From Tetramitus jugosus (Eukaryota > Heterolobosea > Eutetramitea > Acrasida > Vahlkampfiidae), in assembly GCA_937625935.1 (NCBI GenBank), contig OW569351.1, forward strand, positions 1-64,000: a DNA stretch of 64,000 nt, read 5' to 3'. The position numbers and the translations under genes were made by a program. The notes under the pieces were generated by a model. It ran no database searches, had not been told where the DNA came from, and worked only from the letters and a program-made list of their open reading frames with translations. Shown here in pieces: positions 1 to 8,139 of this stretch (its first letter is position 1; each line of letters opens with the position of its first letter).

Positions 1-894
1 CCAAACCCAAACCCAAACCCAAACCCAAACCCAAACCCAAAACCCAAACCCAAACCCAAACCCAAACCCAAACCCAAACCCAAACCCAAACCCAAACCCA
101 AACCCAAACCCAAACCCAAACCCAAACCCAAACCCAAACCCAAACCCAAACCCAAACCCAAACCCAAACCCAAACCCAAACCCAAACCCAAACCCAAACC
201 CAAACCCAAACCCAAACCCAAACCCAAACCCAAACCCAAACCCAAACCCAAACCCAAACCCAAACCCAAACCCAAACCCAAACCCAAACCCAAACCCAAA
301 CCCAAACCCAAACCCAAACCCAAACCCAAACCCAAACCCAAACCCAAACCCAAACCCAAACCCAAACCCAAACCCAAACCCAAACCCAAACCCAAACCCA
401 AACCCAAACCCAAACCCAAACCCAAACCCAAACCCAAACCCAAACCCAAACCCAAACCCAAACCCAAACCCAAACCCAAACCCAAACCCAAACCCAAACC
501 CAAACCCAAACCCAAACCCAAACCCAAACCCAAACCCAAACCCAAACCCAAACCCAAACCCAAACCCAAACCCAAACCCAAACCCAAACCCAAACCCAAA
601 CCCAAACCCAAACCCAAACCCAAACCCAAACCCAAACCCAAACCCAAACCCAAACCCAAACCCAAACCCAAACCCAAACCCAAACCCAAACCCAAACCCA
701 AACCCAAACCCAAACCCAAACCCAAACCCAAACCCAAACCCAAACCCAAACCCAAACCCAAACCCAAACCCAAACCCAAACCCAAACCCAAACCCAAACC
801 CAAACCCAAACCCAAACCCAAACCCAAACCCAAACCCAAACCCAAACCCAAACCCAAACCCAAACCCAAACCCAAACCCAAACCCAAACCCAAA
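1..894. repeat. Telomeric repeat array (CCCAAA/TTTGGG)
   Basis: The first 894 bases are an almost perfect array of about 149 units of CCCAAA, read from the chromosome end inward on the C-rich strand, so the G-rich strand is TTTGGG. The only irregular unit is a 7-mer with four A at about 36-42. The array stops abruptly at base 895 and unique AT-rich DNA follows. Position at the window edge, strand orientation (C-rich strand 5' at the end) and homogeneity identify it as a true chromosome end rather than an interstitial satellite. Confidence 0.95.
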
Positions 895-1847
895 TCAACT
901 TTCTTTTCAAAAATCAAAAATTTCATCCAAATTCAAAATAGAATCGATCTATCATCTAAAATCTTATCAAACAAGATTAATGAAAGTTCAAATCACTCAG
1001 TCCATTTCTATATCCATCTCTTGACATTCACTCCTCACTCTTTGTCGAAAACGGAAATTCTCTCATTCAATGCTCAACATCTGGATGTTTTTGAAGCAAT
1101 CTAGTGAGTTAATATATGTTGAATGAGTAATCATTCCTACTTCTCTTCAGTTATGATGGGTTGGGTCTGGGTATTCAACTCTGCATTCAAGAAAAACACA
1201 AAATTTGAGTTCTCATACTGTCAGAGTTCAAATCTCTTATAAGAAGAACTTTTGAAAAAGCTTTCCAGTCTATTACATCTATAAATCTGAATTGTCATTC
1301 AGAAAAGCTAGTAGTCTGTATTTCTGACCCGTTGGATCTTCAAGCTAGATTCAGATTTGAAACTTCACTATTTCACTGACTTACAGGATTTTAAAGCGAA
1401 AGGTCTCAATAATACATAGAATATCTGATTCTACTGTGATTCTATAATAAAAACTGCCGATTCTATTCCTAAAAACGCGAAATCAAGTCAGTCAAAATTT
1501 CAGAAACATCAAGTCATAAGACATCAAGTCAAAAAATATAGTTAGTAGGAAATCATGTTAAAAATGATCAAATAATGTCCCAATACTCTGATCTAAAACA
1601 AAGAAATCATTTGTCACTAGTACGTCTTATCTCCAGTACAGACTCAAAATCGTCTAAACTCTGTTGCAGTTTTAACACTGTTGCCGATAAAAATCTGTTA
1701 AATACAGCACAGATATATCGGCTCTACGAGCCGATAAAGCTCAAATCGAGTTGAAAACCACGCCAATCTCTTTATCTCAACCAGCTGAAGCTCCTAGAGC
1801 AATAAAAAATCTCAAAAAAAAAATTACCATATAAGGAAATCGTTTCC
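895..1847. other. Subtelomeric AT-rich DNA without recognisable genes
   Basis: I see no open reading frame of convincing length, no tRNA-like fold and no tandem array in these 950 bases. Short G-rich or C-rich scraps resembling telomere sequence occur near its end, for example GGGTTGGGTCTGGG at about 1157 and CCCCAAACCCACACCC at 1873-1888, just past it. Confidence 0.6.
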
Positions 1848-2263
1848 TTAGGTTGGGGAATCCAGGATGTATCCCCAAACCCACACCCGACTAAGACTGT
1901 CTTCGATTCTCAATTGATCCAACAGAACACGATGCGATTTTGTCCCACGTTTCTTCGATTTAGAACTGGTCTTCAAACGGTTCTTCGAAGAAGAAACAGC
2001 AGAAAAATCAAGATCGTCAACAGAATCAATACTATGGACTGGGAGAGAGGTAGCACCATCCTTAAAAAGTATTGGTCCCCAATTGGCTTCCTGCATCTTC
2101 TTAGCCACCATTCTTTTGTCTTTTGTTCTTGTGTATTCTGTAGAATCGGTTCATTGAATACGTTCGGATGAACTTCAGTAGTTGTGATTCCAACTGCGTA
2201 TGCCACCAGAATGCTGGCTCCTTTGGAGAGAAAAAGCATAAATTTCAAGTTGATGATGAACAA
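1848..2263 (-). pseudogene. Decayed ORF fragment, two overlapping frames, unknown family
   Basis: Two minus-strand frames overlap here. One runs from 2263 to 1973, the other from 2111 to 1848. The composition of the end of the first (NTQEQKTKEWW) and of the second (QEANWGPILFKDGATSLPVH) looks protein-like, and a single frame change near 2100 would join them. I do not recognise the family. The location in decayed subtelomeric DNA and the frame break suggest a dead gene, but chance open frames cannot be excluded. Confidence 0.25.
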
Positions 2264-2427
2264 CCTGAAGAGAAAAAGAGAAATTGATTGATATGAAGAA
2301 AGTGGATGAAAGATACAACACTGAAAAGGAGAAACTCAAAGCGAAGTTTTCCCATCTCCAAAGAGAGTCAGACTCTGACAGTGAAGATTCACTAATTATA
2401 GAACTTTCTGGTGAAGAAGATGAATAA
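2168..2427 (+). pseudogene. Short Cys-containing and acidic ORF remnant with frame break
   Basis: An ATG at 2168 opens 39 codons with a Cys-rich start (CDSNCVCHQNAG) and a lysine/glutamate-rich end, stopping at 2287. A second frame (ATG 2293, TAA 2425-2427) continues with a charged region and a typical acidic C-terminus (SDSDSED, ELSGEEDE). The switch falls in a run of A-rich codons, so a small indel may have broken one reading frame. No family is recognised, and the remnant overlaps antisense to the fragment at 1848-2263. Confidence 0.3.
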
Positions 2428-3177
2428 AGGAGCAAAGTTCAAAAAAAAATTTTCTTATTTTTTTTTCAGCGCTATCAGCTATCGCTGCCAGCGCAATGAC
2501 AGCTTGGAGACCACAACAACCGTGGGTTGAGCTAGGTTTATGTCTCCCCAACCCAGCGATCCCTTTTCCCATTTTCTACTGCCTGCAGAGCAGATGGGTT
2601 CTCAATGGCCACATTCCAGTTATGTGGATCAGAACGCTGTTTTGTTCAACAACTAAAATACAATTTTCCTTTATTTCTTCTCGTCTGGATATCGAACAAA
2701 AGTTCATGTGGTTTGTTTTGTTTGTTTGTGAAAAAAAATTTTTATGTCATTTGGACGGCCATAAAACATTTTCATGTCAAGTCTCCTACACAAAAATTTT
2801 ATTTTTTTATGTCAAACTCAGGTCACTCATACATATGTGACAAGCATCGGAAAAGATTGGAAGGACAACGAAACGACGAAAGAACCGTTACTTTATTTGT
2901 TGAAGGGATTTAGGATCAAGTCCATCTTTTCGCGGAACACTATCAATATATGATGTTGTGATGATGCCGGAGATTTTCGCGTTATAATTTTCCGTCCCGA
3001 AACAGAAGATGATTTTCTCCGATTATTTAGCGCTTCACAATTTTGTCTAAATGAGTGATTACTGAACACAACATTCGTTAAGTACCTTGTATTTCTCTGC
3101 CATTGTAATACTAGTGAACTCCAGTTTGGACGATTTTCGGTAAATTTGAAAGATACAATCAAGCGAGTATCAACAGT
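2428..3177. other. Subtelomeric spacer, only short unconvincing ORFs
   Basis: This stretch has homopolymer T and A runs and overlapping short frames on both strands. None shows a recognisable domain. In one plus-strand frame, about 3000-3177, a chain of codons interrupted by one stop leads up to the MITE. It might be the upstream part of the piggyBac-like remnant that resumes after the MITE, but I cannot support this further. Confidence 0.4.
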
Positions 3178-3444
3178 GGGAGCGTCCAGATATTATTTCT
3201 TACGGCCCCCTAGGGATGAGGCCCAAAGAGAGACGGTGCTGGTAGCGGCGACTGGGTTCCAGTCACCAAACTCGGTAGATTGGTCAAGGACGGTCTGAGA
3301 AATTTATTCATGGGGGTCTCTTGATCCCAATCCTAGTAGGAGAATTAATGAAACGTTCGAATTTACAGGAAAATGTGTTATTCAAATTTGTTCAAAACAG
3401 GCAGGGATGTTGATCAGAGGTGAATATAATATCTGGACGCTCCC
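3178..3444. mobile_element. MITE copy 1 (19-bp TIRs, GGGAGCGTCC ends)
   Basis: The element begins GGGAGCGTCCAGATATTAT and ends with its exact reverse complement, giving 19-bp terminal inverted repeats. The interior matches the element at 44564-44771 in opposite orientation over most of its length, including the shared blocks GGGGGTCTCTTGATCCCAAT and TAGTAGGAGAATTAATG. It is about 59 bp longer because of an extra segment around 3222-3290. It encodes nothing, so it is a non-autonomous DNA transposon. The flanking trinucleotides (AGT left, ATT right) differ, so its target duplication is eroded or absent. Confidence 0.85.
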
Positions 3445-3791
3445 ATTGTGTTGTTTGTGGATGGTCCGCACGAAAAGCTGGAACTCCAAAAGACCAGATC
3501 AAAAGGACAATGGTCAAGACAAAGTGTACGAAATGCAACAGGTCGATGTGCGAATCCTGTTTCTCCTCCTTGCAAACATGGCGAGTTTGTCCTCGAACAA
3601 ATAAACATCGTTTAATTGTAAACAAACACTCGAAATTTGACCAGTCACTCCGACAACCTTTTTTGTGCTTCTGTTTTTGGGCAAATTTATGGTCACCGGA
3701 ATTGCGACAACGCAATACTGCACACTATTATAACAACAACAACATCTCACTCACCACTCCAGCACCCCATAGTTACCCAAACCCAGGCTGA
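3445..3791 (+). pseudogene. piggyBac-like transposase C-terminal zinc-binding remnant
   Basis: Directly after the MITE, a plus-strand frame encodes a Cys-rich module with spacing CVVC, then KCTKC, then MCESC. This pattern (C-x2-C, about 20 residues with R and T, C-x2-C-x3-MC-x2-C) resembles the C-terminal cysteine-rich domain of piggyBac-type (DDE_Tnp_1_7) transposases. About 60 following codons end in a low-complexity tail with repeated Asn. No catalytic DDD core is visible in the window, so this is at most a transposase tail, probably separated from the rest by the MITE or by decay. The family call rests only on cysteine spacing. Confidence 0.4.
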
Positions 3792-3811
3792 AATGATCAT
3801 TTGGATTTCTG

Positions 3812-4088
3812 TCAACCAGACCAGATGTTTGATACGTTGATTTGATGCTTCTTCAACAAGTTGAACACTTCAATCTCTTCACGAGAATACGACTCCTTGT
3901 CTGTACCTTGGCTCTGTACTCGATGACAACAATGCTCTACAACACAACGCATCGGTGTTGTATGGGTGATGTTCCAATGCAATATTGTAATCATGCAAGG
4001 AATTTAATATAGGGTATTTCACATCAATAACAAGAGAATCCTTGTGGTACCGCATCACCATTGGACGTGAACCAAAATGCACAATCAT
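3812..4088 (-). other. Two overlapping minus-strand ORFs just downstream of the RCC1-like gene
   Basis: A frame starting with ATG at 4088 overlaps the TGA of the RCC1-like gene by ATGA and runs 69 codons to 3879. It contains a TPR-like stretch (DYNIALEHHPYNTDALCCRA). A second frame from 3994 continues to 3812 with a helical, charged end (REEIEVFNLLKKHQ). A frame change at about 3905-3930, or a small intron, would join them into one C-terminal region. It could be a truncated gene, or a 3' exon of the RCC1-like gene if an intron lies near 4090-4120. I cannot decide between these. Confidence 0.3.
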
Positions 4089-5440
4089 CTTCCAGTTATA
4101 ATATCAACATTCGTCCATACCATTTTAGTAGTGTATGCGAACAGCCGAGGAAATGCCGTGACAGCTGTGACAACACTAGGATCACTGGTCGTATAAAATA
4201 CGATTCGATTGGCAGCACAAGAGGTCCTCATGGATTTGATCAAGTCTGGTCCAGACCGTTTGAATCCTCTCTCAAAGAGTGTGTTCGGTATAGTTTTGAG
4301 CTCAGATGTCATAATACCACACTCAAACTGATCTACATTGTAGACAATGGATTCATTGCTGAAGACACCATTGTTGGTGTGCACAATTACTCTTGATTCA
4401 TACGAGGAAATATGAGTCACAAAAGTCATGGGCAATCGATTGATCCCTTCAAGTTGAATGAGGAACGGAATATTGTTGTATTGATTACCGGACAGATCAA
4501 CCCCACATATTAAAATAATTTGGCTCTCTGTGACAAAGATGGAGTGATTGCAAGCGCAGTGTGCAATCACAACTTTTTCTTTGATAGTATCCAATGGAAC
4601 CAGATCTCTCACTGTTTCGCTAATACCAAGCTTTTTATGGTTGGATTGTTCACCACAGACATACACTCGTCCATCCTCATCCAACATAACCGCATGAAAG
4701 AACGCTCCACTCATACTAACAATTCTCCTGTCCGACTCGTATGACAGTGGCAAATAGTTTTCTGATCCACCAAGAAAATACCAAAGTGTTTGACCCACGG
4801 CAAATAAACGATTCTTGCTCGTGTAAATCAGAGAGCATCTATAACAAAGCGCTACCAACACTGGATACTCATCTTCATCTAGAAACGTAGCAATACGTGT
4901 CAGTGAATCCATTGATCGTGGTAAAGTCTGACCTGTCAGTCCATAATTATTCTCTCCAATCGCAAACAACTCATTCTCTGTGGAGAACAAGAACAGAGTA
5001 TCATGTCCACCCACAATATCTGTAAACAACTTGTCTCCTTCAAATCCACCAGCGTCAAACAGAAACAACTCTGATTCTGCCACTGATGATGTTGAAAAAC
5101 AAGTGAGATCCAGTCCACCGATACGCCCAATGCCATACACTCTGCCACTCCAACCGAGAATGAATGTGACTTCACATGCCGCACAAACTTTTTTGATTCC
5201 ACCAAGGATCGTGTAACTCGCACAAGTATTTGATCCTTCCTCAAAAGTGAAAACTTGACCAAACCCGTCCATCTTGTTTTTTGTCCTGCCCAGTTCACAC
5301 TGTTTTTCCTGGCAAACTCTGTCCAGAAAGCTTTCAGAAATTGAAACTTCAATTTGGTCGTCAGCCTCAACTTCCATAAAACCAATCGAATAAGAACACT
5401 GATCACATGTCCTGTGAAAGTCCTTGGCACCAATGAGCAT
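4085..5440 (-). CDS. RCC1-like repeat protein
   Basis: This 451-residue protein shows the RCC1 beta-propeller signature repeated along its length. Blades end in motifs such as GRVYGIG (about residue 100), NELFAIGENNYGLTGQ (about 160), NRLFAVGQ (about 210), GRVYVCGEQ (about 255) and IILICGVDLSGNQ (about 310). RCC1-family proteins are seven-bladed propellers that act as guanine-nucleotide exchange factors (RCC1 on Ran), photoreceptors or scaffolds. Nothing here indicates a specific GTPase partner. It starts at ATG 5440 and has no signal peptide or membrane segment. The gene is divergent from the F-box/LRR gene at 5588, with 147 bp between start codons. The blades are degenerate, so I would not call it Ran-GEF. 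Confidence 0.8.
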   Translation of the reverse strand: MLIGAKDFHRTCDQCSYSIGFMEVEADDQIEVSISESFLDRVCQEKQCELGRTKNKMDGFGQVFTFEEGSNTCASYTILGGIKKVCAACEVTFILGWSGRVYGIGRIGGLDLTCFSTSSVAESELFLFDAGGFEGDKLFTDIVGGHDTLFLFSTENELFAIGENNYGLTGQTLPRSMDSLTRIATFLDEDEYPVLVALCYRCSLIYTSKNRLFAVGQTLWYFLGGSENYLPLSYESDRRIVSMSGAFFHAVMLDEDGRVYVCGEQSNHKKLGISETVRDLVPLDTIKEKVVIAHCACNHSIFVTESQIILICGVDLSGNQYNNIPFLIQLEGINRLPMTFVTHISSYESRVIVHTNNGVFSNESIVYNVDQFECGIMTSELKTIPNTLFERGFKRSGPDLIKSMRTSCAANRIVFYTTSDPSVVTAVTAFPRLFAYTTKMVWTNVDIITGR

Positions 5441-5587
5441 TCGTTATGAGCAGCACCATCTGGCGAATGTTCAATTCTTATTTATGGTATTGCGCATGCT
5501 GAAAATGAAGTTGTAGCTCAAAGATTACACTACGCACAGCAACCAGGATCAACCACCAAATCATTCCCAAAAAAACCAAAGAAAGTG

Positions 5588-6961
5588 ATGCGTGTTGAAA
5601 ACAAGAACAGATTTTGGAATCCAACTATCAAGCGATCCAATGAAAGAGCTATGTGTGGAGGTCATATGACGAAGAAGGAAGGGACCGAAGTTTTTTCTGC
5701 GCTTTGTGAGGATGTTTGGTCAAAAATCGTTGAGTTTTGCGACACTCGCGAATGGTTGCAACTGAGTTACACTTGCAAAGGAATCAATCAATTCAAATAC
5801 AATCGATTGATCATGTTCAACAAGAAGAGAACACTGAAACATACTTTGGATGGGCATGATATTCGACACTGTTTTCAATTGGCAAAAGGAACACTGTTTA
5901 ATGTAAGCTTCCGGTTGCATAGACATGTAACGGATAAGCACTTTCATTTTCTGGAAGGCATTCACACACTCGATATGAGTTACTGTGGTCAAATCACAGA
6001 CATTGTGTTTCCTCATTTGACTGGTATTCATGCACTTAACATGAGTGGGTGCAAGAAAATCTCAGACGAGGCGTTTCCACATTTGACTGGCATTCACACA
6101 CTCAAAGTGAATGGTTGCAGGAAAATTACAGACAAAGCGTTCTCTCATTTAACTGGAATTCACACACTTGATATGAGTTATTGTGATCAAATTACGGTCA
6201 ATGTGTTTCCTCATTTAGCTGGTATCCACACATTGGATATAAGTGGGTGCAGTGAAATCACTGACAACGCATTTCCTCATTTGATTGGCATCCATACACT
6301 CAAGATGGAGGATTGTAATCAACTTAGGGATACTGCTTTTCCTCATTTGACGGGTATTCATACATTGAATATGAATGGTTGCACTCGAGTCACTGACAAT
6401 GCATTTGTTCATTTGGTTGGCATCCATACACTCGAGATGAGTCGTTGTCCTCAAATCACTGACAACGCATTTCCTTATTTGACTGGTATTCACACGCTTA
6501 ATATGGGTCATTGCAGTCAAAGCACGATCACCGACAAGGCTTTTTCTCATTTGGCTGGTATTCACACACTGTCGATGTTTTCCTGTAATCAAGAAACCAT
6601 CACAGACGATGCCTTTCACAACTTGAAAGGAATTCATACGCTCAACATGAGTGGTTGTACTCACATCACTGACAATGCATTTGTTCATTTGGCTGGCATT
6701 CATACACTCGATATTAGCCGCTGCCCTCAAATCACTGACAACGCATTTCCTTTTTTGACTTATATTCACACACTCCATATGAATGGATGTGATCAAGAAT
6801 CCATCACAGAGAAGGCATTATTTTATTTGAAGGGCATCCACACACTTGCTTGGTCTGGTCATAAACGAGACAATGCTTTCGTCAAAAAGGTGGTTGACCA
6901 TTTTAAATCAAGCCCAACAACTCTGACTGGCATGATTAATCGTCATTGGCCTTTAAAATGA
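5588..6961 (+). CDS. F-box-like, 22-residue leucine-rich-repeat protein (copy 1)
   Basis: The 457-residue protein begins with an F-box-like helix set at about residues 35-75 (LCEDVWSKIVEFC...LQLSYTCKGINQF). Then come at least 13 leucine-rich repeats of 22-24 residues with the pattern GIHTLxMSxCxxITDxAFxHLx, and a short conserved tail (KVVDHFKSSP). The repeats resemble cysteine-containing LRRs of F-box proteins (Skp2/FBXL type), which choose substrates for SCF ubiquitin ligases, but the unit is shortened to 22. Three units (about residues 317-340, 341-364 and 409-432) carry two extra residues. The first ATG of the frame is at 5588; ATGs at 5651 and 5666 are alternatives. A shorter paralogue lies at 57288-58139. 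The tandem structure implies growth and loss by unequal exchange. Confidence 0.85.
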   Translation: MRVENKNRFWNPTIKRSNERAMCGGHMTKKEGTEVFSALCEDVWSKIVEFCDTREWLQLSYTCKGINQFKYNRLIMFNKKRTLKHTLDGHDIRHCFQLAKGTLFNVSFRLHRHVTDKHFHFLEGIHTLDMSYCGQITDIVFPHLTGIHALNMSGCKKISDEAFPHLTGIHTLKVNGCRKITDKAFSHLTGIHTLDMSYCDQITVNVFPHLAGIHTLDISGCSEITDNAFPHLIGIHTLKMEDCNQLRDTAFPHLTGIHTLNMNGCTRVTDNAFVHLVGIHTLEMSRCPQITDNAFPYLTGIHTLNMGHCSQSTITDKAFSHLAGIHTLSMFSCNQETITDDAFHNLKGIHTLNMSGCTHITDNAFVHLAGIHTLDISRCPQITDNAFPFLTYIHTLHMNGCDQESITEKALFYLKGIHTLAWSGHKRDNAFVKKVVDHFKSSPTTLTGMINRHWPLK

Positions 6962-7108
6962 TTATGAAACATCATTCGATGCACAATCTGATCATACCAA
7001 AGGATCCATTCCAAACGTATTGAGAACCTATATCTCATGTATTGATCGATTTGATGGATTTCACTCGTCAACACTTTCTGGGTGTCCCTGTGTCATTTTA
7101 GTGAGAGC

Positions 7109-7903
7109 TTAACACAAGATACACCTCTTTTCTGTTTCGACACTTGGGGAATTGTTCAAATGGAGACCTAATAGAGAACTTTTGGCCATGATGTCATAAA
7201 AATCTCTTCCCAGGTTGTGACCTGTGAGCGCACTTGTTTCAATGTACAAGAGACAGTTATTATGCTTGGCCATCGCTTCACCCTCCTCTCCCGTTATGAA
7301 CTCCAGCTTCTTTGCTCTAAGGGTCGCTAGCATATCCGGAGAAGATCTCAAATCGACTTTGGTACCCACGAGCACAACTACTGCTCGAGGGCAGTAATGA
7401 ACTATTTCAGGCAACCACTTGGTCATTACATTTTCAAAACTGCTAATGTTGATCACAGAGAAACACAATAGTACAACATTTGCACAGGGATAGCTGAGTG
7501 GTCTTAGTATGTCATAGTCATAAGATCCGGCAGTGTCCCAAAAACTAATCGTTCTTTTACCATACCAATCGAAGATGGATGTATTGTTGTCGTACACAGT
7601 CGGAACATACTCTTGTGGAAATTCGCCTGATATGGTTCGCATCAACAGGGTAGTCTTTCCTGTGGCTCCATCTCCAACGACAACAACTTTGATATTACCT
7701 TGAGTATTCAAGTTATAGTAAGACTCTGGAAGATACGGTCCGGTATAGTTCGGATCATAGGCCCCAAAGAATTGTTCGTGAGCCTTCTGCGATTTGAGCT
7801 TGCGGTAGAATCTGTTCAATTTGTCCAGGCCATAGTATCTATGAGGGAGGTTGATCAAAACAGGTGGCTTTGATTGGATTGATTCAATTCGTTTGGAAAC
7901 CAT
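7109..7903 (-). CDS. Rho-family small GTPase with N-terminal extension
   Basis: From ATG 7903 this encodes 264 residues. A roughly 70-residue basic, Tyr/Pro-rich N-terminal extension precedes a Rho/Rac-type G domain. Visible motifs are the P-loop GDGATGKT, switch I YVPTVYDN, G3 DTAG, G4 GTKVD, G5 ETSAL and a C-terminal CaaX box CILC after a Lys-Arg, predicting prenylation and membrane association. A Rho insert-like segment (about 12 residues) follows the G4 motif. Rho GTPases control actin, phagocytosis and motility. The residue equivalent to Gln61/63 is Ser (DTAGSYDYD rather than DTAGQEDYD), which predicts poor intrinsic GTP hydrolysis. The frame stays open upstream of 7903, so an upstream exon is possible. 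Confidence 0.85.
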   Translation of the reverse strand: MVSKRIESIQSKPPVLINLPHRYYGLDKLNRFYRKLKSQKAHEQFFGAYDPNYTGPYLPESYYNLNTQGNIKVVVVGDGATGKTTLLMRTISGEFPQEYVPTVYDNNTSIFDWYGKRTISFWDTAGSYDYDILRPLSYPCANVVLLCFSVINISSFENVMTKWLPEIVHYCPRAVVVLVGTKVDLRSSPDMLATLRAKKLEFITGEEGEAMAKHNNCLLYIETSALTGHNLGRDFYDIMAKSSLLGLHLNNSPSVETEKRCILC

Positions 7904-8139
7904 TTTATGAGTGTTTGCAATTTTGTTTCTCGTTGTTCCAGCCAAGTTCAGGAAACAATTGCTCCGCCAATGTGACCGGACAATCAGATGGGTGAAGGAT
8001 TGACATTTCCAGTTTTAATTTAATTCACAGATTTGGTTCAATCCCATATCTCAGAAAGTTTTCCAAAGAATTAGATCCCAGAAATTGTCTGCTGTCTCCC
8101 ATAAAATAATTAGTTCTCTGTGATCGATAGAACAACACT

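Noticed and set aside
1-894. CRISPR-like or satellite interpretation of the short repeat array
   Set aside because: There are no spacers, the unit is 6 bp, it lies at the end of the sequence, and the genome is clearly eukaryotic; it is a telomere.
3776-3785. ACCCAAACCC, which could resemble a telomerase RNA template
   Set aside because: A 10-base match to the telomere repeat is expected near a telomere. There is no supporting RNA structure or pol III/II signals.
5588-6961. Search for the 38-bp cassette arms around the first LRR gene
   Set aside because: Neither flank contains the GGAGACTACTCGAG arm, so this copy is not in an equivalent cassette.
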